From: G965230615 sp965230615
GTDB lineage: Bacteria > Pseudomonadota > Gammaproteobacteria > HTCC5015
NCBI GenBank assembly: GCA_965230615.1
Contig: OZ246012.1
Span: forward strand, 3,348,001 to 3,412,000
Direction of reading: 5' to 3'
DNA: 64,000 nucleotides
The notes beneath the pieces are model-generated. The model ran no database searches. It worked only from the letters and a program-made list of their open reading frames with translations, and was not told the DNA's origin. The position numbers were made by a program, and so were the translations under genes. The stretch's first letter is position 1; every line of letters starts with the position of its first letter. Shown piece by piece: positions 18,801-30,800 of this stretch.

Positions 18801-21800
18801 ATCGGCCGAATTCTATCGTTTATTACATACCGAAAAAGTGACGATACTGAATCAAACGCCAACTGCATTTAATCAATTAATCATGCAGGATGGTGAACAA
18901 CAGTTAGCCTTGCATTTAAAGAAAATTATATTTGGTGGTGAGGCGCTGAACTTAAGTGCGCTCTCGCCGTGGGTAGCGCGGCATAGTGATGAGCAGGTGG
19001 CGCTGATTAATATGTATGGTATTACTGAAACCACCGTGCATGTTACCTATCGGCGCATCAGGCGCAAAGATATCGATGCCATGAGTGGTAGTGTTATCGG
19101 TGAGCCATTGCCAGACTTGCGCTTGTATCTGCTGGACCCCTATTTAATGCCCGTGCCGAATGGTATGGCCGGTGAGTTGTTTGTGGGTGGCGCTGGTGTG
19201 ACGCGTGGTTATCTGAATCGAGCTGATTTAACAGCAGAACGATTCATTGAAAACCCATATAAGCCAGGTGAGTTGCTCTATCGCAGTGGTGATTTGGCGC
19301 GGCGTATGAATAACGGTGAGTTGGAATATCAAGGACGCATAGATCACCAGGTGAAAATTCGTGGCTTTAGAATTGAGCTAGGAGAAATAGAAGCTGCCTT
19401 GCTGGGGCTGCCGGGTATACAGGAAGTTGCGGTAGTTGATCGAGATAATGCGATGCTGGGTAAGCAGCTGGTGGCGTATATCGTTGCAGAAGAAGATCAG
19501 CAGGAAAATTGGCGAGCCGCCTTAAAGTCAGTTTTGCCTGACTATATGGTGCCGTCGGCATTTATGCTAGTCGATCAAATCCCGTTGACGACAAACGGTA
19601 AATTGGACCGTAAGGCATTACCAGCTCCGGATTTTTCGGTCTCAACACAGACGTATATTGCACCTGAAACTGCAGTTGAAAAAGCGATAGTCTTATTTTG
19701 TGAAGAACTTCTGGAACAAGATTCGATCAGTGTCTTGGCCAATTTTTTCCATATCGGCGGGCATTCATTGTTAGCGACACGCCTTGTGGCGCGCATAAAT
19801 GCCCAATGGTCAATTGCGATGAGCTTGGTGCTTGTTTTTGAAGTAGAAACATTAAGAGAGTTAGCGCAACAAGTCGAAATGCTTCTAGAAGAAGAGGGGG
19901 CAAGGCCTGCAACATTGGCATTGCAAGCAGTGAGTCGAGCGCAAGCCTTACCATTGTCATTCTCGCAACGACGTTTGTGGCTATTTGAGCAAGGCAATAG
20001 TCAAAAGGCGACCAGCTACAATATGGCATTTGCTGTACGCTTGCACGGCGCGCTGTCGTATAAAGCATTAAATCAAGCCTTTACCTATATGTTAGGGCGG
20101 CATGAGACGCTACGAACGTATATCGCAGAAGATGCGATGAATAAAGAACCTACGCAAGTCGTTATGTCACCGTTTGAAATGTCGCTGCCTTGTTTGACGA
20201 TAAATGAGCAAGACTTGGAAGAACACGTGCAAGCGCATGGGCGTATATATTTTGATATTAACCAGGGGCCGCTATTTTCCGCTCGACTGTTGCAGTTAAA
20301 TGCCGAAGAGCATGTGTTGGTGTTTAATCATCATCATATCATTTCAGATGGTTGGTCAATCAGTATACTCTTGAGAGAGTTGATGCTGTCTTATGATGCA
20401 TTTGTTGAACAGCGCCGCCCAGCGTTACCCGCACTGAGTGTGCAATATGCTGATTATGCTTTTTGGCAACACCAGCAGGATCTGGGTATTGAAAAAAATT
20501 ACTGGCAAACACAGCTTGCGGATTATGAGGCTGGCTTATCGCTGCCATATGATCGAGCGCTTGTCTCTGCAGCGCAGCGGCAAGCTAAATGGTTGGAAGT
20601 TCGTTATGCGCCTGAGCTGAGTGAAGCGATCACACGCTTAAGCCGTCAGCAGCAGTGCTCTATCTTTATGACGTTGCTGGCTGCAATGGTTATCGTACTA
20701 CAGCGTTATACTGATAGAGATGACTTGTGTTTAGGGACAACCACGGCAGGTCGGTCGCAAGCTGAGCTGGAAGGCTTGATAGGATTTTTTATTAACGTAT
20801 TAGCGTTAAGATTTCAAACAGATGCTGATATGACGGGCAAAGATTTTCTAAAATATGTTAAGAAAATCGCTTTGCAAGCATTTGAAAAATCATTGTTGCC
20901 TTTCGAGGATGTGTTAAGCGATATTGGGCAGCGTGGTAATGAGTTTGTGCCTGTGATGATTCGGCATCAAAACTTCCCAGATATTATGACCGAAGATGCC
21001 AGTGAGTATTTACAGCTCACCTCACTACAGGCTGTCGGTGAAAAGCAACAGGCGAAATGTGACCTAGACTTTGCCTTTTATGGTGAAGGCGATGGTATCT
21101 ATGTCATTGTTGAGTATGATAGTGGCCTGTTTGATGAAGCTACCATCGCGCGCTTAGTCGATCATCACAAACAAGTATTGGCAGCGCTTATTGAATACCC
21201 TGAAAAAGCCATTGCCGACTACGATATATTAAGCAAGGCTGAATACGCACGCCTATTGCCTGCCCAAGCGGCCAAGTCAATCGACCTATCACAGCAGCCA
21301 GATATCCTGTCACGCTTCGCACAACAAGTCCAAGCCCAGCCGCAGGCCATTGCAGTTTATGCCGAAGATGGTCAGGCACTCGACTATGCGAGCCTCAATA
21401 GGCAGGCCAATCGTTTGGCTGCGTATTTACAGGATCAAGGGATCAATATCGGTGACCGGGTGGCCCTATGCCTGCCACGTTCGGCAGACTATTTAAGTGC
21501 GCTGTTGGCGATCTGGCGAGTGGGTGCGGTGTATGTGCCATTAGACCCAGATTACCCCTCACATTACTTACAGCTGATAATCGATGATGCGCAGCCAACA
21601 TTGATCTTAAGCCATAGCGATGTGGCCGATTGTATTGAGTTTGGTGATATTGCCTACCTCGATCAGCTCCCGCTAGCAAATGATGTTGCGGATATCCCTA
21701 TCCCAATCAGTGCAGCCCATGTGGCGTATATCATGTACACCTCGGGCTCGACAGGTCGCCCGAAAGGAGTGATGGTGCCGCATCAACAACTGCAGAACTG

Positions 21801-24800
21801 GTTGCAGTCGCTGTATCAGCAATTACCCTTTGCACCTGACGAAGTGGTTGCGCAAAAAACCACGGCGGCCTTTGCGGTCTCGATGAAAGAAATGCTGGCA
21901 GGTTTATTAGCCGGTTGCCCGCAAGTGATCGTGAGTAATGCCACGGCGAAAGACAGTCAGGCTTTCTTAAAGGTATTGCAAGATTATAAAGTGACGCGGT
22001 TAAATATTGTACCGTCGCATCTGCAGGCCTTGTTGTGGGAATTAAAAGACAATGCCGCACTGAGCTTGGCGACACTGCGTTACTGCATTACCGCCGGAGA
22101 ACCATTAACGCAAGCCTTACTGGGCGAAGCGCAGCAGCAATTGCCGCAAGTTGAGCTATGGAATAACTACGGTTGTACCGAGATCAATGATATCAGTTAC
22201 TACCGTGCAGACCAGACAGTGGCCGATCAAGTGTTTGTGCCGATTGGTGAGGCGATCGCCAATAGTCGTGTGTATGTGTTAGATAAACACTATCGCCCCG
22301 TACCGACGGGTGTGGTTGGGCAAGTGTATGTGGATAGTGCGAGTGTGTCTTACGGTTACTGGCAACGGGCGAGTTTAACGGCAGAGAGTTATATTCCGCA
22401 TTTATACAGTGATACCCCAGGTGCGCGATTGTATGCGACGGGTGATATGGCGCGCTATTTGGCCGACGGTTCATTGGAGTATATGAGCCGTGAAGACTTT
22501 CAGATCAAGATCCGGGGTAACCGGATAGATGTGAGACAGGTTGAGAAAGTCTTAACCGAAATAGAGGGTGTGCAACAAGGTGTGGTGGCCGCGTGGTCGG
22601 CAGGCGATGAGCCAGCTCAGTTGGTGGCGTATTATGTTTTGGCAGAAGCAGAAGCAGAAGCAGAAGCAGAAGCAGGCATTAGTGTTGCCTCATTACGGCA
22701 AGCCTTGCAGGCGGCGTTACCGGATTTTATGGTACCGAGTTTATATACCGAACTGCCGAGCTTACCGCGCTTAGCCAATGGTAAATTAGATCGATTAAGT
22801 CTGCCGGTGCCTGAGGGGCAGCCGTTATTTGATCACTATGCAGCGCCAGTGACACTGACAGAGAAAGCCTTGGTGGCTTTTTGTGAAGACTTGTTATCGC
22901 TGGATAAAGTCAGCATCAGCGCCAACTTTTTTCATATTGGTGGCCACTCCTTGTTAGCGACGCGATTGATCTCACAGATTCGTAGCCATTTTCAAGTCGA
23001 TATTGCGCTACGCGATATGTTTGATTTACCAGACTTACGCAGTTTAGCCAAACAAATAGAATTAGCCGATCAAAATGATATACCGCCTTTATTAGCAGCG
23101 GAAGAATATACCGGTGTTTTGTCATATGCCCAACAGCGCTTATGGGTGTTGGATCAGATAGAGCAAGGTAGTCCACAGTATAATATGCCCGTGGCGCTGA
23201 TGCTTACCGGTGACCTAGATGTGGCCGCTTTGCAAGCAGCATTTAGTACCATTGTTGATAGGCATAGTGTTTTACGTAGCATATTCATCCGGCAGGCTGA
23301 TGAAGCAAAACAGCAGGTTCGACCTGTAAAACTATTTAAGTTTGAACAGGGTGAGATAAAAGCAGATAACATTGCCGGTGAGACGGCAGAGATAAAAGCC
23401 ACAGCGTATACCGAAGCGCAACGCCCATTTGATTTAAGTCAAGACTGTATGCTGCGCGTTAAGTTATTACGTTGTGGTTTGTTAAGTAATGATAATGAGT
23501 CTCGTTATTTACTATTGATTACTATGCATCATATCGCCAGTGATGGCTGGTCCCTGGGCATGATGGTTAAAGAGTTAGAAACTTTATATGCCGCCTATGC
23601 TGATAGCGCAGAAAACGCATTGCCGGATTTGCCGGATTTGACAGTGCAATACAGTGATTATGCGCAATGGCAACGTAGTTGGTTACAAGGTGATGTGTTA
23701 GCCAATAAATTAGCTTATTGGCGAAAGCAGCTGTCAGGTTTGCCGGATGTGCATAACTTGCCATTAGATAAGCCTAGGCCTGCTCGCCAAAGCTACGCTG
23801 GTGGCTTGGTTGTTGAATTAATATCAACATCGATATTGAATAAGTTAAATGCGTTAGCAAAACAAGAAAACGTCACGTTGTTTATGCTTTTGCAAACAGC
23901 GTTCTCGGTGTTAATGCATCGCTATAGCGGTGAGGCTGATATTGTTGTTGGTACACCGATTGCTAACCGCGAGCAAGTTGAGCTTGAATCGTTGATTGGC
24001 TTTTTTATGAATAATCTCGTACTGCGCAGCACTGTGGATGCGCAGCAAGCATTCACTGCCTTATTGCAGCATAATAAAGCAATGATATTGGCCGCTTATG
24101 CCAATCAGCAAGTCTCCTTTGAAAGTGTTGTGAATGAATTACAGCCTGAACGTAGTTTAAGTTACAGTCCCTTATTTCAGGTTTTATTTACGCTGCATAA
24201 CACAGGGCAATTAAGGTTGGATATGCCTGGTGTGCAAGTTGCTGCCTTAGAAGGCTCAAGTCAAGCCGTGAAGTATGATCTGGCGCTTGATATTTTTGAA
24301 GTGAGCGAAGGGGTGCGCTTGGAGTGGAGTTATGCTAGCAGCCTTTTTCATGTTGAGACGGTTGCACGTTTAGCTAAAAACTATATAACCTTGCTGCAGA
24401 ACATTGTCGCGAGTCCGGCAATGAAAGTAGGTGAGTTATCGCTGTTAAGCCAGACGGAAAAAGCGCACTTGCTTGCAGAGTTTAATCAAACCCAGCAAGC
24501 TTACCCGCAAACGCTGTGCTTACATCAGTTGATTGAACAGAGTGCTTTAAAATATGCAGCAGATTGTGCGCTGGTCGCACAAGGCCAAGCCTTAAGCTAT
24601 CGTGAACTCAATACACGAGCTAATCAGCTGGCACATTATCTGATAAATGAACGACAGGTCGTGCCTGATACCTTAGTGGGTATTTGCTTACCGCGTACAG
24701 CCGATATGGTTATCGCCGTATTGGCGGTGATGAAAGCAGGTGGTGCTTATGTACCGTTAGATCCGAGTTATCCAGCATCGCGCTTGGCCCATATGCTCGA

Positions 24801-27800
24801 TGATGCGGGTTTGCAGACAGTGATTACAGAGCATGCGCTATTAGCCAGTATGCCATTTAACGCTGAGCAAGCGTTATGTTTAGATGAGGCAGCGCTGCAG
24901 CAAGCCATAGCCGAGAATGCTGTTGAGAATCCTTCTGTTGAAGGTCTTAGTCAGAATAATCTGGCTTATGTGATCTACACCTCTGGTTCTACTGGTAAGC
25001 CAAAGGGTGTTATGATCGAGCACCGTAATGCAGTAAACTTTTTGTTATCAATGCAAGCCGAACCCGGTCTGCAAGCTGATGACTGCTTATTAGCCGTCAC
25101 CACACTCTCGTTTGATATTCATGTGCTTGAACTTTATCTGCCATTGATCAGTGGTGCGCAATTAATTATTGCAAGCCAGGAAGAGAGCCATGATCCTGTC
25201 GCTTTAATTAACTTATTAGACGCACATGCAATAACAATCATGCAGGCCACACCAGCGACCTGGCAGATGTTATGCAATAGTGATTGGCAAGTGACACAAC
25301 CTTTGAAGGTGTTGTGTGGTGGTGAAGCATTAAGTGAACAGTTAAAAACACGGCTATTAAGCCAGCCGCATATTAGCTTGTGGAATATGTACGGCCCAAC
25401 AGAAACCACGGTGTGGTCATCAGTATCGAAATTAACGCCGAATGCACCTACGGTGGTTGGTGGACCGATTGCCAATACGACATTTTATGTGCTCGATAGA
25501 CATCATCAAGTAGTGCCTATGGGTGTGGCCGGTGAGTTATATATTGGTGGCCACGGTGTGGCACGTGGTTATTTAAACAGGTCACCATTGACCGCTGAGA
25601 AGTTTGTCAGTGATCCTTTTGCCGCTGATACGAGTGCACGACTCTATCGCACGGGTGATCTGGTGAGTTGGTTGCCCGATGGCACGTTAAAGTTCTTGGG
25701 CCGGATAGATCATCAGGTGAAAATCCGAGGCTTCCGTATTGAGCTGGGTGAAATAGAAACAGCGCTATTAGCCTTAGCCTCTATCAGTGAAGCGGTTGTG
25801 ATTGACTGGGATGATGGGTCTGGTAGTAAGCAACTGGTGGCGTATTGCGTCGCGCGGGAGGGTGGCGAGTTAAATATTGATGCGACCCGTCAGGCCTTAC
25901 GTGAGCGTTTGCCAGAGTATATGGTGCCGACTTTGTTTATGGCGCTGGAGACATTACCCAAGCATCCAAATGGCAAGCTAAACCGCAAAGCATTGCCGAC
26001 GCCAGATAGACAGGCAACCGTTGAGGTGTATATTGCGCCAGAGAGTGATGTTGAGAAAAAATTGATTACGATTTGCGAGTCCTTGCTTGCGGTCGAAAAT
26101 ATTAGCATAGCAACTGACTTTTTTACTTTAGGTGGTCATTCCTTATTGGCAACGCGATTAGTCTCACAAATACGTAGCCAGTTTAATGTCGATATTGTGC
26201 TGCGAGATGTATTTGAAGCAAGCAGTTTTCGTGAGTTAGCGCAACGTATTGAGAGTGCCGGAGATAAAGTTGATCAGGTGCCACTTGTGCAAGTAGATCG
26301 ACAACAGAAAGTACCACTCTCTTACGCGCAGCGGCGTTTATGGCTATTTGAACAAAATAACGAAGCGCGACTGACCAGTTATAATATGCCAACAGCCTTA
26401 AGTATTGAGGGTGATTTGTCTGTGCAGGTTTTGCAGCAAGCACTGGATTGTTTGGTGAGGCGACATGAAATTTTGCGTACAACGTTCTGTGTGGATCACA
26501 GTCTGAATGAAGGTGTTATGCAAGTGATCAGTCCAGCATCATCCCTGGCTTTGGAGGTTGAAGACTTTTCATTGTTAATGGCCGAAGATGAGTTGCTAGC
26601 AGCACTGCGTGAGAGAGCTCGTCAGCATGCTGCTCAGTACTTTGATATTGAGGCTGGCCCGTTGTTAAGTTTATGTTTAATAAAAACATCAAAGCCATAT
26701 TCAGTCTTATTATTTAATCAGCATCATATTATTTCTGATGGTTGGTCAGTACGTATTATGTTAAGTGAGTTAATGCAGGCTTATGATGCCCTCTATGAGG
26801 AACGGCAGCCCGAGTTAGTCCCAATATCAATACAGTATGCGGATTATGCGCATTGGCAACATGCACATGATCTAACAGTGCAAAGCGAATATTGGCAAAA
26901 ACAATTAAGTGAGTATGAGGCCGGTATTAGTCTGCCTTATGATCGTCCGGCGACTGCTGATGGCTTGGGTGCAGCAAAATGGCTGTATGTAGAGTACCCG
27001 GCGACCTTAGGTAAAGGGATGGCTCAACTTAACAAGCATTATGGTACCTCTCTGTTTATGGTGTTGTTAACCGCTATGACGATTGTTTTGCAGCGTTATA
27101 CACAAAAGACAGATATTTGTGTGGGGACTACCAGTGCGGGGCGTGAACATGCAGAGTTAGAAAAGATATTGGGCTTTTTTATTAATATACTGCCCTTGCG
27201 TATATTGCCTAGTGACGCGTTCAGTGGTACTGATTTATTGCGGCAGGTCAGGCAAGTAGCTTTGGCCGCTTTTGAAAATGCATTGCTGCCTTTTGAAGAT
27301 ACTTTGGCAGCAACGGGTCATCGAGGTGATCAACTAGTGCCGGTAATGCTACGTCATCAAAACTATCCTGATGCCGCCGATGAAGGCTTAAGTGAATATC
27401 TAAAGCTTAATACGATTAATCAAGCATTGGCAGAGCAGCAGGCTAAATGTGAGATAGACTTTGCTTTCTACGGTGAAGGTAAGGACTTGTATGTTGTGGT
27501 TGAATATGCGGGTGATTTGTTTGATGAGGCTACGATCAGGCGTATGGTGGCTCACCATCAACAGGTATTAAGCAGGCTTATAAGCGATATTGATGTGCCG
27601 TTGAATGATATTGATATTCTAACATCAGCCGAGCAAGAACAGTTGTTACCTGTTAAACCATCGTTAACAAAAGCGTTATTTGAAGAGTGTTCTGTAATAC
27701 AGCGCTTTGCTGAGCAGGTACTTGAGAAAAATGATGCGGTTGCGTGTTATGAGGTCGATGGTAAACAGATTAGCTATACAGCATTAGATCGCTACTCAAA

Positions 27801-30800
27801 TCAATTGGCTAATTATTTTTCTGAACAAGGTGTGCAAGTTGGAGACCATATCGCTTTATGTATACCGCGTTCGATTGATTATATTGCCAGCTTGCTCGCT
27901 ATCTGGAAGCTTGGTGCTGTTTATATTCCATTAGATCCAGATTATCCAGCACAGTATCTACAATTGATTATTGCAGATGCTCAACCGAAGTTAGTACTAA
28001 TAACGGCAGAGAGTCCTGCAGAATTACAGGCAGAGATGGCAAACAATGTTTCTGCTTGTATGCTCAGTGATATTGATTTCAATGTATATGCTTCAACATT
28101 AAATGCGCAGCCAATAAACCCCGAGCAGCTTGCTTATATTATGTATACCTCAGGTTCTACCGGTAAGCCTAAGGGGGTTATGGTGCCACACCGCCAACTG
28201 CTTAACTGGCTATATACCTTGCAGACACGTTTGCCATTTTCGGCAGATGAGGTTGTGGCACAGAAAACGACAGCAGCGTTTGCCGTTTCAGTAAAAGAAT
28301 TATTGGCAGGCTTGTTGGCGGGCTGTGCGCAAGTGATTATTAGTAATCAAATTGTTAAAGATAGTCAGGCGCTGCTTAAAGTAATCGCGCAATACAAGGT
28401 GACACGTATCAACCTTGTGCCATCGCATTTGCAAGCATTGTTATGGGAGTTAAAAGAAGGTGAAGCGCAAGCGAAAGATTTGCAGTCATTGCGTTATTGT
28501 ATTACAGCTGGTGAGCCGCTGACGCAGGCCTTAGTTGAACAAGTCTATGCCAGCATGCCTTGGTTAAAGGTTTTGAATAATTATGGTTGCACAGAATTGA
28601 ATGATATTAGTTATCATACGGTAGAGGCTGTTGATTTAAGTAAAGTTTTCGTGCCTATTGGTAAACCTATTGAAAATAGTCGTGTGTATATACTTGATCG
28701 CGTACTGCGAGCAGTACCTTTAGGTGTGGTTGGTAATATTTATGTCGATAGTGCCAGTATATCGCATGGTTATTGGCAACGCTCAAGTTTAACAGCAGAG
28801 CATTATATTCCTCATCCTTATAGCGATGAGCCTGGCGCGCGTTTATATAATACGGGTGATATGGCACGCTATTTAGCAGATGGCTCCTTGGAGTATATGA
28901 GTCGAGAAGATTTTCAGATTAAAATTCGGGGTAACCGCATTGATGTGCGGCAGGTAGAAAAAGTACTCAATGATGTAGCAGGGATTCAGCAAGCAGTTGT
29001 CTCTGCGCAGTCAATGGCGAGTGGGCCGGCACAGTTAGTCGCTTATTATACCGAAGCTGAGTTGGACTTAATCGATGTGAATGAGCTGAGGACTTTACTA
29101 CAGATGCAGTTGCCTGATTTTATGGTGCCTGGTTTATATATGGCCTTAAAGGTATTGCCGAAGTTGCCTAATGGCAAGCTGGATCGCCGTAGTTTGCCGA
29201 CGCCAGATACATTGCTATCACAAAATAACTATGTAGCGCCTAATGGCGCAACAGAACAAGCATTGGCGAAAATCTGGCAGCATTTACTATCCTTAGAGCA
29301 AGTGAGCGCCAATGCAAACTTTTTTAATATTGGTGGTCATTCATTGATGGCATCCCGCCTAATTACTGAGGTGCGTGAGCACTGGCAGATGGATGTGGAT
29401 TTTAAAGCAGTGTTTGACTACCCGGTGTTAAGTGAATTTGCAGTTTACCTGGATAAAGTATTGCAGTCTGGTGAAGCGAGCACCTTCGTTGACCAAAGTG
29501 CCTATGTTGGCCCAATCCATATGACCAATGGTCAGCGCTGGTTTTTTGATATGCAATACAGTAATCACCATCACTGGAATGTTTGTTCGATCTTTGAGTG
29601 CTTGCAAAGTATGGATTCGGACTCTATAGAGCAGGCATTGCTGGTGGTGGCAAACCATCATGATATTTTACGCAGTCAATATACTTTTGAAGACGGTGAG
29701 TGGCATGCGGAAATTCAACCGTTGAATTGTACTGATGCAGAATTTTCACAGGTTGAATTAGCAGGTACTAGCTTAGAAGCGGCTAATGCCAGTACTGATG
29801 AGTTGATAGCAGTGCTGCAAGGTAGCTTGAATATAGAAGATGGACCGTCTTGGCGTATCGTATTAATGAAATACCCAGGCGTGCAAGTAGATAATCGTCC
29901 TGCAGAGCGTTTATTCTTCTTGTTTCATCATCTTTTGTGTGATGTTAGCTCGATGATGATTATTATCAATGATTTTGTCAGCGCGTATTTGCACTTTAAA
30001 GATGGGCAAGCGCTTCGTCTACCACGTAAGACAGCTTCAGTGCAGGCAATCGGCCAGCAGTTTTATGACTATCAACATTCAGATGCGCTTTGGCAGGAGT
30101 ATCTGAATTATTGGTTGCCGCTAGTTAATAGTGGCCGTATAGCGAAGCTGCCTATCGATTTTGATCGGCCTTTGGAACAAAATATTGAGACAGGACGTAG
30201 CGTTGAGCTGATTTTGTCGGAGGCAGAGACAGAAAAATTACGGACTGTGTTGCCGAGTCAAACAGATGCGCAGCTATTTGATGTGTTGCTCTTTGCGTTA
30301 ACGAATACAATTTGTGCTTGGGCAAACTCTGACCTGTGCCATATAAAAGTATTGAACTCTATTCGGGGTAGTGGTGCCCCAATGTTAGGCGGTCTTGATA
30401 TTACACGCAGTGTGACTTGGCTGGCAATGACGCAACAAATGCTATTGTCGCCTGAGTATGATAAAGATGTATTAAATGCTTTGGCGGCCCTCAAGCAGCA
30501 AGTGCTAGAATTACCCGGAGAGGCTTATGGCGCAAGCTTTTTGCAGCTAGGTGGTAAAGATAAGAATACTGGTTTGCCAATAGAAAGCTTTTTAAGAGAT
30601 TATTTAATGATTAACTATTTGGGCGAGATAGACTTCAGTGTTGTTTCTTTGCAAGACGTATTAACGTTTTCTAGAAAATCTGTCGATGGCAATATGAATC
30701 CTGATAATCAGCGCGGTGATGTATTAACAGTAACTTGTTTAATATTAGCAGGGCGGCTGCACATTATTTGGGATTACAGTGAACAATTGCATAAAGAACA

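Larger units (their letters stand above)
19886..23075 (+). other. NRPS module 4: C4-A4-T4, substrate unknown (X), HHHxxxDG condensation domain
   Basis: C4 carries HHHIISDG at 20329-20352; the other C domains of its class have Gln in place of the first His. A4 (about 21300-22815) is nearly identical to A1 at DNA level and has the same A-V-K-N-I-A-N-D-I signature. The carrier serine codon is 22948-22950. C4 receives the peptide ending in the predicted threonine. Confidence 0.8.

Noticed and set aside
12091..22474. Repeated minus-strand ORFs inside the NRPS (e.g. 12091-12435, 21731-22075, 12553-12834)
   Set aside because: They are antisense shadows of near-identical A-domain tracts; they repeat because the DNA repeats and look like no protein family.
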